64,000 nt of DNA from Dankookia rubra (GTDB lineage Bacteria; Pseudomonadota; Alphaproteobacteria; Acetobacterales; Acetobacteraceae): the NCBI RefSeq assembly GCF_004355005.1, contig NZ_SMSJ01000004.1:62001-126000 (forward strand), written 5' to 3'. Below the pieces are notes generated by a model. It ran no database searches. It was not told the DNA's origin and saw only the letters and a list, made by a program, of their open reading frames with translations. Shown one piece after another: positions 25,727 to 37,920 of the stretch (position 1 is the first letter of the stretch; each line of letters opens with the position of its first letter). A program made the translations under genes and the position numbers.

Positions 25727-27157
25727 TTACTTGTAGGTCACGCGCTTCACCGCATCGACGATCTCTGCGGTGGTCGGCAGGGCCAGCTTCTCGAGGTTCG
25801 CCGCATAGGGCATCGGTACGTCCTTGCCGCAGACGCGCACCGGCGGGGCGTCCAGCCAGTCGAAGGCCGCCTCGATCACCTGCATCGCCACCTCGGTGCC
25901 GATATTGGCATAGGGCCAGCCCTCCTCGACCGTCACCAGCCGGTTGGTGCGCTTGACGGAGGCCGCGATGGTCTCGCTGTCCAGCGGGCGGATGGAACGC
26001 AGGTTGATCACCTCCGCCTCGATCCCCTGTTTGGCGAGTTCGTCCGCCGCCGCCAGCGCCCAGGTCACTGCGATGGAATAGGCGACGATCGTCACGTCGC
26101 GGCCGGCGCGCTCGGTCTTGGCCTTGCCGATCGGGACGATGAAATCCTCGGCCGTCGGGCAGTCGAAGGTATGGCCGTAGAGGATCTCATTCTCCAGCAC
26201 GATGACCGGGTTCGGGTCCCGGATCGCTGCCCGCAGCAGGCCCTTCGCATCGGCCGAGGACCAGGGCGCCACCACCTTCAGCCCCGGCACATGCGCGTAC
26301 CACGACGCGTAGCACTGGCTGTGCTGCGCCGCGACGCGCGCCGCCGCGCCGTTTGCGCCGCGGAAGACGATGGGGCAGCCGAGCTGGCCGCCGCTCATGT
26401 ACAGCGTCTTGGCGGCGCTGTTGATGATCTGGTCGATCGCCTGCATCGAGAAGTTGAAGGTCATGTACTCGACGATCGGCTTGAGGCCCGTCATCGCCGC
26501 GCCGACTGCCATGCCGGTGAAGCCGTGCTCGGTGATCGGGGTGTCGATGACGCGCCGCGGGCCGAACTCGTCCAGCAGGCCCTGGCTGATCTTGTAGGCG
26601 CCCTGGTACTGGGCGACCTCCTCGCCCATGAGGAACACCTTGTCGTCGGCCCGCATCTCGACTGCCATGGCATCGCGCAAGGCCTCGCGCACCGTCATCG
26701 GCTTGGTCGGGCCCCAGTCCTTCTCGGGCGCCGCCGCGGCCTCGCCCATCTTGGCCGCGCCTTCCTTGCGATCCGTCCCGCGCTGGGCGACCGTGCCGTA
26801 ATCCTCGGCCTGCTTCGCCACCTCGCCGACCGCGGGGCTGGCCGCCGCCGGCGGCGCCGGATGCTGCGGCATGGCGGTGTCGGCGCCTGGCGCCGCGCCC
26901 TTGGAGGCCGCGCCGCCGCCGCCGTCGAGCTCGGCGATCGGCGAGTTGACCGAGACGCCCTCGGTGCCCTCGGCCACCAGGATCTTCGTCAGGGTCCCTT
27001 CATCCACGGCTTCCACTTCCATGGTCGCCTTGTCGGTCTCGATCTCGGCGATCACGTCGCCGGACTTCACCGCGTCGCCTTCCTGCTTCAGCCACTTGGC
27101 CAGCTTGCCCTCGGTCATCGTGGGCGACAGCGCCGGCATCAGGATCTGCACGCCCAT
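25727..27157 (-). CDS. pdhB: Pyruvate dehydrogenase E1 beta subunit with N-terminal lipoyl domain
   Basis: The 476-residue protein has a lipoyl domain at residues 1-80 (lipoyl lysine K43 in EIETDKATM), an Ala-rich linker and a transketolase-like E1 beta domain (about 150-476), which helps bind thiamine diphosphate at the subunit interface. Having a lipoyl domain on E1 beta is a known alphaproteobacterial trait. The first ~45 residues are nearly the same as those of PdhC, which suggests domain duplication. One base separates it from pdhA. Confidence 0.95.
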   Translation of the reverse strand: MGVQILMPALSPTMTEGKLAKWLKQEGDAVKSGDVIAEIETDKATMEVEAVDEGTLTKILVAEGTEGVSVNSPIAELDGGGGAASKGAAPGADTAMPQHPAPPAAASPAVGEVAKQAEDYGTVAQRGTDRKEGAAKMGEAAAAPEKDWGPTKPMTVREALRDAMAVEMRADDKVFLMGEEVAQYQGAYKISQGLLDEFGPRRVIDTPITEHGFTGMAVGAAMTGLKPIVEYMTFNFSMQAIDQIINSAAKTLYMSGGQLGCPIVFRGANGAAARVAAQHSQCYASWYAHVPGLKVVAPWSSADAKGLLRAAIRDPNPVIVLENEILYGHTFDCPTAEDFIVPIGKAKTERAGRDVTIVAYSIAVTWALAAADELAKQGIEAEVINLRSIRPLDSETIAASVKRTNRLVTVEEGWPYANIGTEVAMQVIEAAFDWLDAPPVRVCGKDVPMPYAANLEKLALPTTAEIVDAVKRVTYK

Positions 27158-27158
27158 C

Positions 27159-28187
27159 TCAGCGGGCCTCCTCGATGAGGATGTCGGTCCAGAGCTCTTT
27201 CTCGTCCGGCTCCGGGCTGGACTGCGCGAAATCGGCCGCTTCCTGGACGATCGCCTTCACCTCATCGTCGATCTTCTTGAGGTCGGCCTCGGTCGCGCCT
27301 TGCTCCAGCAGCATCTTGCGCGCCGTCTCGATCGGGTCGGACTGCTCACGCATCTTCTGCACCTCCTCCCGCGTGCGGTACTTCGCCGGGTCGGACATGG
27401 AGTGGCCGCGGTAGCGGTATGTCTTCATTTCCAGCAGGTAGGGGCCGTTTCCGGCGCGGCAGTGGGCAACGGCGCGCTCGCCGGCTTCCTTCACCGCCAT
27501 CACCGACATGCCGTCCACCTGCTCGCCCGGGATGCCCCAGGGGGCGCCGTTCTTCGACAGGTCACGGGATGCGCTGGCGCGCTCCACGCTGGTGCCCATG
27601 CCGTACTTGTTGTTCTCGATGATGAAGATCACCGGCAGCTTCATCAGCGCCGCCAGGTTGAAGCTCTCATAGACCTGGCCCTGGTTGGAGGCGCCCTCGC
27701 CGAAATAGGTAAGCGAGACGTTGCGGCTTTCCCGGTACCAGTTCGAGAAGGCGAGGCCGGCGCCGAGAGAAACCTGGGCGCCGACGATGCCGTGGCCGCC
27801 ATAGAAGCCCTTCTCGCGGCTGAACATGTGCATGGAGCCGCCCTTGCCGCGCGAATAGCCGCCGGCACGCCCGGTCAGCTCGGCCATGACGCCCCGCGCC
27901 TCCATGCCCGTGGCCAGCATGTGCCCGTGGTCGCGGTAGGAGGTGATGACCTGGTCACCCGGCTCGAGGCAGGCCTGCATGCCGACGACGACCGCTTCCT
28001 GGCCGATATAAAGGTGGCAGAAGCCGCCAATCAGGCCCATGCCGTAGAGCTGGCCTGCCTTTTCCTCGAAGCGGCGGATCTGCAGCATGTCGCGATAGGC
28101 CTGGAGGAGCTGGTCCCGCGTCATTGGGGCCTCCTTCGCCGTCCGCGTGCGGCGCTTGGCGCCCGCGGTTTCCGCTGCCTGGGCCAT
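27159..28187 (-). CDS. pdhA: Pyruvate dehydrogenase E1 alpha subunit
   Basis: E1 alpha binds thiamine diphosphate and decarboxylates pyruvate. The 342-residue length is normal. The ThDP motif runs from [12 protein letters not shown] near 188-199 to the ENNKYGMGT segment, and the phosphorylation-loop-like [19 protein letters not shown] lies near 259-277. GAGAGGGGAG precedes the ATG at 28187. It is the first gene of a run pdhA-pdhB-pdhC-GNAT-lpdA-lipA-COQ10-like, with gaps of 1-26 bases or overlaps. Candidate operators lie about 100 bases upstream. Confidence 0.95.
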   Translation of the reverse strand: MAQAAETAGAKRRTRTAKEAPMTRDQLLQAYRDMLQIRRFEEKAGQLYGMGLIGGFCHLYIGQEAVVVGMQACLEPGDQVITSYRDHGHMLATGMEARGVMAELTGRAGGYSRGKGGSMHMFSREKGFYGGHGIVGAQVSLGAGLAFSNWYRESRNVSLTYFGEGASNQGQVYESFNLAALMKLPVIFIIENNKYGMGTSVERASASRDLSKNGAPWGIPGEQVDGMSVMAVKEAGERAVAHCRAGNGPYLLEMKTYRYRGHSMSDPAKYRTREEVQKMREQSDPIETARKMLLEQGATEADLKKIDDEVKAIVQEAADFAQSSPEPDEKELWTDILIEEAR

Positions 28188-28276
28188 GCTGACGGCTCCC
28201 CTCTCGTCTCCGGTCAGCGTGATCTACGCAACCCGGCGCTCCGGGACAAGCGACAGCGAAGCGAAAAAAAGCTCGA

Positions 28277-28316
28277 TGCTGCAACGCAATACGACGATTA
28301 ACTCGATACAAGTTAA
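28277..28316 (-). promoter_or_regulatory. Putative operators upstream of pdhA
   Basis: Two sequences stand out in a locally AT-rich stretch. TGCTGC-AAC-GCAATA (28277-28291) shares its first 13 bases with a site at 63471. TTAACT-N7-AGTTAA (28298-28316) is a perfect 6-base inverted repeat. Both lie 90-130 bases before the pdhA start. Their function as regulator sites is inferred from position and symmetry only. Confidence 0.35.
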
Positions 28317-28469
28317 CGGCTGCGTCTGGTATTACACCACCGCCTGGGAACCGTTGCGGGGAACCCTGCAGCGGCGCAAGGACCGCGAAGATTATCGCCC
28401 CTCATGCGCAGCTTCCCGCCCGTTCGAAAGGTACTGGCCCTCTCGCGATACTGCCAAGCTACAGGGAAG

Positions 28470-28806
28470 ATGCCGCTGCCCGCGCCGGTCCGCTGGTTGC
28501 TTGCACCACTCTATGCCCTGATGTTCGCCGGCGGGGCGAAGTCCTTTGATCCCCAATCCGCTGCTCGGCGACCCGGCGCTGAACCGGCGCGGGCTGCACC
28601 GGGCCCGCAAGCGCCTGGCACGCGAGATGGTCCCGCCCATTGTGACGCCTTGGCTCGTCCTCGGCGACGTCGCGCCCGGCTTCGACGCGGTCTCCGGCTC
28701 CCACCACCCCAAGTCGCACCGGCGCGGTCTGGCGGAGGGTACGCACTGCCGCATCGCGATCCGGGTCTGTGGAAGCGGCAGACCCATCTTGCCTTGGCCC
28801 GGCGGG
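28470..28806 (+). pseudogene. Degenerate PhyH (phytanoyl-CoA dioxygenase)-like remnant
   Basis: The 743 bases between pdhA and ftsB have no intact gene. Pieces of one protein can be read in two frames: PVRWLLAPLYALMFAGGAKSF (28482-28544), then after a one-base shift NPLLGDPALNRRGLHRARKRLA, then WLVLGDVAP...SGSHHPKSHR and RIAIRVCGSGRPILPWPGG. From memory this order resembles the ends and middle of an iron/2-oxoglutarate dioxygenase of the PhyH family (...DVAPDEGPF.YVPGSHR...). The large central part with the metal ligands is missing. It interrupts the usual ftsB-pdhA neighbourhood. Confidence 0.4.
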
Positions 28807-28931
28807 TGCTGCCGCCGTGGCCCGGGCGGGGCCATGCTGTGCGCAGCTTCCGGGCCGCGCAGGACCTGCTTGCCCCGGTGGCGCCGGGCGGTTGACGCAG
28901 CCCGGCGGCGCCGCCGGCGCGCTGACGTGGC

Positions 28932-29264
28932 CTACTGGAACAGCCGCTTGCCGGGCTCGTAGGGAATGACGATCTCGTCCTTGCCGACCAGGTTGAGCAG
29001 GGTCCGCGCCCGCTCATCAAGCTGGTCGCGATCGATCCGGTCGCCGCGCAGGCCGGTGACCCGCCGTTCCAGTGCGTCCCTGTCGGCCTCCGCCTTGGTC
29101 AGCGTGGCACGGGCCTGGGCGATGTCTGCCAGTTTCTGCTCGCGCGCCACCAGGCCGAAATCGCCCTGCTGGGAATTCCAGGCGAAATAGCCGCAGAGCG
29201 CCGCAAAGGCGACCGGCAGTATCGCGTCCCGCATCCGGCGCTTCAGCGCACGGCCAAACGACAT
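28932..29264 (-). CDS. ftsB: FtsB/DivIC-family septum formation initiator
   Basis: This bitopic division protein of 110 residues has a membrane helix near residues 14-30 and a periplasmic coiled coil near 35-80 (LADIAQARATLTKAEADRDA). The C-terminal LVGKDEIVIPY matches the conserved ARxxLgMvkpgEi pattern of the family. FtsB links FtsL and FtsQ in the divisome. GAGGG precedes the ATG. Its place after eno is the usual alphaproteobacterial order. Confidence 0.85.
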   Translation of the reverse strand: MSFGRALKRRMRDAILPVAFAALCGYFAWNSQQGDFGLVAREQKLADIAQARATLTKAEADRDALERRVTGLRGDRIDRDQLDERARTLLNLVGKDEIVIPYEPGKRLFQ

Positions 29265-29367
29265 GAACCCTCAACCCCAAGCTGTCCGGCGGCAGAGAAT
29301 CAGCGCCGGAGCGTTTTGGCAAGCGGGATCGTATGCCAGGGCCCGATCGTGAAGCGACCCTGGCCCC

Positions 29368-29387
29368 AAAAGGCCGGAACAGTCCGG
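29368..29387 (-). terminator. Intrinsic terminator after eno
   Basis: On the minus strand, CCGGA-CTGT-TCCGG is followed at once by CC and a short T run (29371-29368). It starts one base after the eno stop codon, so it may separate eno from ftsB. The stem is short (5 bp) but the layout is canonical. Confidence 0.5.
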
Positions 29388-29388
29388 T

Positions 29389-30768
<1,380 letters not shown>

Positions 30769-31038
30769 CTAGGCGGTACCGCCGCCATCGCCGCCCGAAT
30801 CGCCGGCGCCGGTGCCACCGCCGTCCGACAGGGCTCCGTCCAGGCCCGCGATAGGGCCCTGGTCGGTACCCTCGGGGACCTCCGACTGGCGCAGGGCGAG
30901 TCCCGCCATGGCCGCGGCGCAGGACAGGAAGGCCCAGAACGGGGCGAAGGGCGCCAGCCCCAGCACCGCGGCCCCGGCCAGGCCGAGGAAGGCGAGCAGC
31001 CCGCCGGCCAGCAGCAGCCGCCCGGCCGCGCGGCGCAT
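30769..31038 (-). CDS. Small membrane protein with glycine-rich tail
   Basis: The predicted 89-residue product has two closely spaced hydrophobic segments (about 5-25 and 28-47) and a disordered C-terminus rich in Gly, Asp and Ser. It begins 13 bases after the upstream lipoprotein gene on the same strand. I recognise no family, and the low-complexity tail could be unselected, so the call is tentative. Confidence 0.45.
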   Translation of the reverse strand: MRRAAGRLLLAGGLLAFLGLAGAAVLGLAPFAPFWAFLSCAAAMAGLALRQSEVPEGTDQGPIAGLDGALSDGGGTGAGDSGGDGGGTA

Positions 31039-31051
31039 CGGGCGTGCCCCG

Positions 31052-31984
31052 TCAGCCCCGCCTGGCGGCCTCGGCCATGGCGCCGAGCCGCGCCACCGCG
31101 GCCTCGAAGGCGGCAATCCGCTGGTCCGCGTCGGGCGCGCCGGCTGCCAGGGCGGCATGCGCCGCCTCCAGCGTGCCGAGCAGGTCGACCAGGGCGCTGA
31201 AGCTGCCCTGGGCGGGATCGTCCTCACGTTGCTCGGCGACGCTGCGGAAGATCGTGTAGCGTTCCCCGGGGCCTAGCCGCCGGTCGGCGGCGACGGCGGC
31301 CAGGAAGCGGGCCTGGACGGCATCCAGCCCCTCCCGCCGCGCCCGGAGGGCACCGCGGGTGCCCTGGCCCGGCTCCGTGCCGATCACCGCCCGCAGCAGT
31401 GCGGTGACGGCGGTCAGATGCGGCGCCGCCTCCGCCACCATGGCGGGCACGGTCACGCCGCCGGCAGTAGCCATGCGGTCCGGCAGGTCGGAAAGGGCGG
31501 CGATGCCGGCGAGGCCGGCGGCCTGCACCGGCTCGGGCGGCACGGTGCCGCTCGTCCGGCGGACCGCCTGCAGCCCCTCCGCGGCGGCGCGGGACAGCAT
31601 GGCACCGGCGGGGCCGGAGCGCGGCTCGATCGCCTCGCCGCCTGCCAGTTGTGCCAGGCCGTGGGCATAGTCGCCAAGCGCGGTGAGGCCCGGCATCAGC
31701 ACCTGGCCGGCGGCCTCGGCCGCGCCCGAAGCTGCCGGGGAAAGTCGCGGACCCCCGGCCTGGCGCCCGCCTGCGGCGAAGCCTATCGCGGCGTCCTCGC
31801 GCTGCGCCATGCGCTCGAAGGAATCCATCCGCAGGATCAGGGAATCGGCGTTGGGGTCGGCCGCTTCCAGCGCGTTGCCGAGGCGGAGGGCGAGCGGCGA
31901 TGACGGGTCCTTCCGCGCGCCACCGGCGGCGCAGCCTATGGCCAGCAGGGGCAGGAGGAGCACCAGGCTGCGACGCAGGAGCAT
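31052..31984 (-). CDS. Putative lipoprotein of unknown function
   Basis: The 310-residue protein begins with a lipoprotein signal: a short basic start, a Leu-rich core and the lipobox LAIGC near residues 14-18, so it should be lipidated and exported. The rest is Ala-rich and mostly helical with no recognised domain. The start at 31984 is chosen because it yields the signal peptide; GGCGAG lies upstream. It lies between pyrG and eno, where other alphaproteobacteria often have unrelated genes. Confidence 0.6.
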   Translation of the reverse strand: MLLRRSLVLLLPLLAIGCAAGGARKDPSSPLALRLGNALEAADPNADSLILRMDSFERMAQREDAAIGFAAGGRQAGGPRLSPAASGAAEAAGQVLMPGLTALGDYAHGLAQLAGGEAIEPRSGPAGAMLSRAAAEGLQAVRRTSGTVPPEPVQAAGLAGIAALSDLPDRMATAGGVTVPAMVAEAAPHLTAVTALLRAVIGTEPGQGTRGALRARREGLDAVQARFLAAVAADRRLGPGERYTIFRSVAEQREDDPAQGSFSALVDLLGTLEAAHAALAAGAPDADQRIAAFEAAVARLGAMAEAARRG

Positions 31985-32095
31985 GAGGGTCTCGCCTTCA
32001 ATCAGGCGGGCAGTGACGCCGGCCCCGAGCGTCACGTCAAGCTAACGACCCGTCATGATCGCTCCACACGGCCTTGCCTGGCCCTGCGGAGCGGG

Positions 32096-33862
<1,767 letters not shown>

Positions 33863-34183
33863 TCAGTTCGTCGGGACGCTCGGGGCCGGCGGCGTGGCCG
33901 GCAGCGCGGGGGCGGTCGCGGCCGGCGGCGCTTCGAGGATCGAGCGCGGGCCGGTGGTGCCGCGGCCCATGATGGCGAGGGTCAGCGACAACGCGAAGAA
34001 GGCGGTGCCGAGAACGGCCGTGGTGCGGGTGAGCAGGTTCGCCGTGCCGCGCCCGGTCATGAAGCCGCCCATGCCCTGGGAGGAGCCGACGCCGAGCCCG
34101 CCACCCTCGGAGCGCTGGAGCAGCACCACGCCGATCAGGGCGAGGGTCACGAAGAGGTGAATGATGAGGAGGACGGTGGCCAT
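33863..34183 (-). CDS. secG: Preprotein translocase subunit SecG
   Basis: SecG is the small inner-membrane subunit of the SecYEG channel. The 106-residue protein has two membrane helices (about 3-21 and 53-72) joined by the conserved loop QRSEGGGLGVGSSQGMGGFM (23-42). The C-terminus is Pro/Ala-rich, as in alphaproteobacterial SecG. The start at 34183 places the first helix at the N-terminus. Confidence 0.92.
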   Translation of the reverse strand: MATVLLIIHLFVTLALIGVVLLQRSEGGGLGVGSSQGMGGFMTGRGTANLLTRTTAVLGTAFFALSLTLAIMGRGTTGPRSILEAPPAATAPALPATPPAPSVPTN

Positions 34184-34221
34184 GGGCTGCGCGAGGGTCC
34201 GGTACGGCGAGGCTGCGGGTT

Positions 34222-35292
34222 CTACAGGCTCGGCGCGCCGGAAGCCACCCTTCGCGGCGCGGGCCGCCCCGGGCGGGCCACGGCGGCCGCCCGCACCGCC
34301 TCCGCCAAGTCGTGGCTGGCCAGGTTCTTGGCCTTCGCCTCCACCTCCAGGTCCGCCCAGCCGAGATGGCCGAGGGCCCAGCCATTGAGGGCGTGGTTCC
34401 ACATGCGGTCGGAGTGGCGGCGCAGTTCGCGGGCCGGGACGCTGGCGGCGCGGAGGACGGCATGGTCGGGCAGCCTGTCCGGGTCGAGGCCGCCGGGCAG
34501 CAGGTCCTCACGCGGGGCGCTCAGGTGACCGAGCGGACGGGTGCCGCGCCAGCTTGCCGCGACGTGAGCGATGCATGGGTCGTCGGGGGCGATGTGCTGC
34601 CCTTTGGGTGAAGCACCAGTGATGGTGCAGGTCGAGCACGATGAGCAATAGGTCCGCGAACGGCAGCAGGTCGTCGAGGCCGTAGGAGATCTCTTCGTTC
34701 TCGACCGTCAGCAGGTTGCGGGTGGCCTCCCACAGCAGGGCGAAGCCGCGGCAGAATCCCTCGGTGCCCGGGGCGCGGGCGCCGCCATGGATGTTGATGT
34801 GCGCGCCCATCGGGTGCCAGCCGCCGGCGAGGCCGAGCAGCCCCATGACCTCCGTGTGATAGTCGAGCTCCGCGACGCTGTTGGCGAGCGCCTGCGGGTT
34901 CCGAGTGGAAAGGACGCGGTACTGGCCGGGATGCAGGGAAAGCCGGAGGCCGGCCGCATGGGCCCGGGCCCCGATGGCGGCAGGCCGGTCTCGACCAGGT
35001 CGCGCAGCGCCGGCGCGTCATAGCGCGGGCGGGCGACCGGGTGGGCATAGACGGACAGCACGCTGCTGATGATGCGGAGGCAGCGATCGAGCGGTGGGGC
35101 AGCGGCGGCCTCCTCCACCTGCGCGGCGAGGGCGGCGAGATCGCCCTGGACGAGGCCGAGCAGCTTCGCGGTCGCTAGTGCTGCGGAAAGGCGGGCAAGC
35201 GCGGCGACAGTGGTGTCGCGGAGGTTCATCGCGGCGGCCGGGTGCGGGTCGCCGGGCGGAGGAAGCCATTTGCAGCACCAGCCGATTCGCAT
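34222..35292 (-). pseudogene. uvsE: UV damage endonuclease UvsE/UVDE with two frameshifts
   Basis: Conceptual translation across three frames gives a complete UVDE-like TIM-barrel nuclease. Frame one runs from MRIGWCCKWLPP to RDLVETGL (35292 to about 34980). After a one-base loss it continues RAHAAGLRLSLHPGQYRVLS ... GAHINIHGG ... LTVENEEISYGLDDLLP ... LDLHHHWC (to about 34610). After a one-base gain it continues PDDPCIAHVAASW ... RRHSDRMWNHALNGW to the stop at 34222. The metal-binding His and Glu residues are all readable, and the two shifts cancel, giving 357 codons overall. It is either a recent pseudogene or two sequencing errors. Confidence 0.75.
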
Positions 35293-35450
35293 GCATGCGC
35301 GAATGCGGGGTGATGGGCGGCGTTTGCCGCGCGGCGGCCCACCCCTGCGCCGGACTGCCATCCACCTGGTAGGCTGCCATGGCCTACCGCGACCGCACCG
35401 GGAACCGGCGCGCCGGTACGCGTTGCCCTGCCGCAGCCAGGAGACGAACG

Positions 35451-36311
35451 ATGACCCATCCCGCCCTTGTCCCGGGAAGCGTGGCCGTGATCACGGGTGG
35501 CGCCTCCGGCATCGGCCTGGCCGCGGCGACGCGTCTGGCCGGGCTCGGCCTGAGCGTCTGCATCGCCGACCTCGGCGGGGAGCGGCTCGCGCGCGCGGCC
35601 GAGGTCGTCGCCGCTGCGGCGCCGGGCGGAGCGTCGAGCGTGCTGGCGGTGGCCACCGACGTAAGCCGCGCCGAGGCGGTGGAACGGCTGGAAGCCACGG
35701 TCCGCGACCGCTTCGGCGGCACCGACGTGCTGATGAACAATGCCGGGGTGCAGCCCGGCAGCGCCCTGCCCGGCACCGCCGAGGCCTGGGAGCGAATCAT
35801 CGGCGTGAACCTCTGGGGCGTGATCCACGGCACGCGGATCTTCATGCCCCGCATGGTGGCCCGCAAGCGGCCGGGGCTGATCATCAACACCGGTTCCAAG
35901 CAGGGGATCACCACGCCGCCGGGCGACCCGGCCTACAACGTCACAAAGGCCGGGGTGAAGGCGCTGACCGAGGCGCTGCAGCACACGCTGCGCAACACGC
36001 CGGACTGCAAAGTGACCGCGCACCTGCTGATCCCGGGTTTCGTCTTCACGCCGCTGACGGCGAATGGCCGGACCGAGAAGCCGGACGCCGCCTGGACGCC
36101 GGACCAGACGGTGGGGTTCATGCTGGAGCGGCTGGAGGCCGGAGATTTCTACATCCTGTGCCCCGACAACGACGTGCCGCGGTCGCTGGACGAGCGGCGC
36201 ATCCTCTGGGCCGCCGGCGACATCGTGGAGAACCGCCCGCCGCTCTCGCGCTGGCATCCCGACCACGCCGAGGCCTTCAAGGACTTCCTGGACAGGGGAG
36301 CCGCGAGTTGA
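35451..36311 (+). CDS. Short-chain dehydrogenase/reductase
   Basis: This 286-residue NAD(P)-dependent oxidoreductase has the cofactor motif TGGASGIG near 15-22, NNAG near 98-101, and the active-site Y-x-x-x-K in PAYNVTKAG near 162-170. The Ser of the usual catalytic triad falls in INTGSKQG. It is a classical SDR with a C-terminal extension of ~40 residues. AGGAGACGAACG precedes the ATG at 35451. It is convergent with the Rieske gene. The substrate is unknown. Confidence 0.88.
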   Translation: MTHPALVPGSVAVITGGASGIGLAAATRLAGLGLSVCIADLGGERLARAAEVVAAAAPGGASSVLAVATDVSRAEAVERLEATVRDRFGGTDVLMNNAGVQPGSALPGTAEAWERIIGVNLWGVIHGTRIFMPRMVARKRPGLIINTGSKQGITTPPGDPAYNVTKAGVKALTEALQHTLRNTPDCKVTAHLLIPGFVFTPLTANGRTEKPDAAWTPDQTVGFMLERLEAGDFYILCPDNDVPRSLDERRILWAAGDIVENRPPLSRWHPDHAEAFKDFLDRGAAS

Positions 36312-36333
36312 GCGCGCAGCGCCCAGTTGCCCC

Positions 36334-36747
36334 TCAGGCCTCCACCACGACGTAGGCGTCCTCGACCCGCACCGGGAAGGTCTCCGCCACATACGGCCCT
36401 TCCGCCAGGGCCGCCCCGCTTTCCACATGCGCCGCGTATTGCCGCACCTGCACCCGCTTCGGGTCGAACCAGCTCTTCCCCGTGCGGATGTCGAATTCCC
36501 AGTAGTGCCAGGGGCAGCGGATCATCTCCCCGCGCCGGCCGTAGTGGTAGACGCCCGGCTCCGGGCTCTCGACATGGCCGCTGACCAGCCCGGCGCAGAG
36601 GCTGCCGCCCTGGTGCGGGCAACGGTCGCTCAGCGCGAAGAACTCGCCGCCGAGATTGAAGACGACGATCCGCTTCCCCTCCGCCTCCACCAGCTTCCGC
36701 TCGCCCGGCGGAATATCGGCGACGGCGCAGACGACATGCTTGGGCAC
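36334..36747 (-). CDS. Rieske [2Fe-2S] ferredoxin-type protein
   Basis: The 137-residue protein is a single Rieske domain. The cluster ligands are CPHQGGSL near residues 43-50 and CPWHYWEFD near 77-85 (C-x-H ... C-x-x-H). A longer than usual insertion lies between the two motifs. There is no signal peptide. The start is GTG at 36747 (VPKHVVCAV...). It is downstream of two amidohydrolase genes on the same strand and could serve as electron donor to an oxygenase, but no oxygenase gene is seen nearby. Confidence 0.85.
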   Translation of the reverse strand: MPKHVVCAVADIPPGERKLVEAEGKRIVVFNLGGEFFALSDRCPHQGGSLCAGLVSGHVESPEPGVYHYGRRGEMIRCPWHYWEFDIRTGKSWFDPKRVQVRQYAAHVESGAALAEGPYVAETFPVRVEDAYVVVEA

Positions 36748-36753
36748 GGCAGA

Positions 36754-36806
36754 CTCACAGAAAAAGGTGAGAGGGGGTCCGGGGGAGAGCATTGCTCTCC
36801 CCCCCT
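36754..36806 (-). terminator. Gene-end hairpin element, copy 4 (perfect stem)
   Basis: GGGGGAGAGC-ATT-GCTCTCCCCC (36781-36803) is a perfect 10-bp stem with a 3-base loop. On the minus strand it begins 7 bases after the amidohydrolase stop codon and is followed by GGACCCCCTCTCACCTTTTTCTGTGAG. It could end the amidohydrolase transcript or reduce expression of the Rieske gene. It is the cleanest stem of the family apart from the 41.18 kb copy. Confidence 0.6.
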
Positions 36807-36810
36807 GGCC

Positions 36811-37920
36811 TTACAGTCGGTAGAGCGCCCGCGCATTCCCGCCATAAATCGCCGCCCGCTTCTCCGCCGGCACCACGCCCGGCATGGCCGAGCGCGCATC
36901 GTCGAAGTCCCAGTGCGGGTAGTCCGAGGCGAACAGGATCCGGTCCCAGCCGACCCATTCCATGATGTCGAGCAGGTGGGCGCCGCGCTCCGGCTCCTCC
37001 ATCGGCTGGGTGGAGACCCAGATGTGCTGGCGGATCTGTTCGGAGGGCAGGCGCGTGAGGTGCGGCACTTCGGATTTCAGGCTCTTCCAGGCCTGGTCCA
37101 GCCGCCAGCCGACCGAGGGCAGCCAGGCGAAGCCGCATTCGATGAGGATGATCTTCAGGTCGGGGAAGCGCTCGAATACGCCCTCCACCACCAGGGAGAT
37201 CACCTGGTTCTGGCAGGAGGTGGCGTGCTCCGAGACCTCCTCGATGTAGAAGCTCGGCCAGCCGCCATTGGTCATGGCCCAGCCGCTATAGCCAAAGGCA
37301 TGGAAGGCGACGGGCAGGCCGGCCTCGGCAGCGGCCTCGTAGATCGGCCAGTAGCGCGGGTTGCCGGCCGGCTCGGCGGTCCGGCTCATCATCAGGACCT
37401 GGCAGAAATTCGGGTCGCCGGCGCGCTTGCGAATCTCGGCGGCGGAGGCGGCGGGGTCCTCATAGGGCACCACGATGCTGCCGCGCAGGCGCGGTTCCTT
37501 GCGCAGCCAGTGCTCGAGCTGCCACTCGTTCACGGCGTGGGCCATGGCGGCGGAGAAGGCGTTGTTGCGGTCGCCCTGCCCGCTCGGCTGCAGCGGGTTC
37601 AGCACCCCGATATCGGTGCCGTAGTTGTCCAGGAGCTGGAAGCGCAGGAAGTCGAGGTCGGAGGCCGGGGTGCCGCCGGTGGGCGGCCAGGCGTCGCGGC
37701 GGGAGGCCAGCGGCTGCGCCTTCGGGAAGGGCGGCTGCCCGCCGGTGAAGCCGTGCCGCTGGCGCATGCCCCAGGTCTGCAGGTGCTGCCACCAGCGATC
37801 CGACATGAAGGGCTTGAACTCGGTGATCGCCTTGGGCCGCGGATGGATGTCCACGTCGATCAGGCCGAGGGTCGCCGCGGCGGGCTTGCCGGGCACCTGG
37901 ATGGGCTGGATGACATTCAT
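36811..37920 (-). CDS. Amidohydrolase family protein (ACMSD-like) A
   Basis: The 369-residue metal-dependent hydrolase or decarboxylase has an Amidohydro_2 TIM barrel. LIDVDIHPRP near residues 20-29 supplies the first metal motif (D-x-H variant), FHAFGYSGW carries a barrel His, and FASDYPHWDFDD near 331-342 carries the catalytic Asp. Relatives include ACMS decarboxylase and resorcylate decarboxylases. Its ATG overlaps the stop of paralogue B by 4 bases (ATGA). The substrate is unknown. Confidence 0.85.
   Translation of the reverse strand: MNVIQPIQVPGKPAAATLGLIDVDIHPRPKAITEFKPFMSDRWWQHLQTWGMRQRHGFTGGQPPFPKAQPLASRRDAWPPTGGTPASDLDFLRFQLLDNYGTDIGVLNPLQPSGQGDRNNAFSAAMAHAVNEWQLEHWLRKEPRLRGSIVVPYEDPAASAAEIRKRAGDPNFCQVLMMSRTAEPAGNPRYWPIYEAAAEAGLPVAFHAFGYSGWAMTNGGWPSFYIEEVSEHATSCQNQVISLVVEGVFERFPDLKIILIECGFAWLPSVGWRLDQAWKSLKSEVPHLTRLPSEQIRQHIWVSTQPMEEPERGAHLLDIMEWVGWDRILFASDYPHWDFDDARSAMPGVVPAEKRAAIYGGNARALYRL

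Noticed and set aside
28404-28895. 163-codon plus-strand open frame between pdhA and ftsB
   Set aside because: Only its first part looks like protein; the rest is Arg/Ala/Pro-rich, and the recognisable similarity jumps to another frame, so I treat it as part of a pseudogene.
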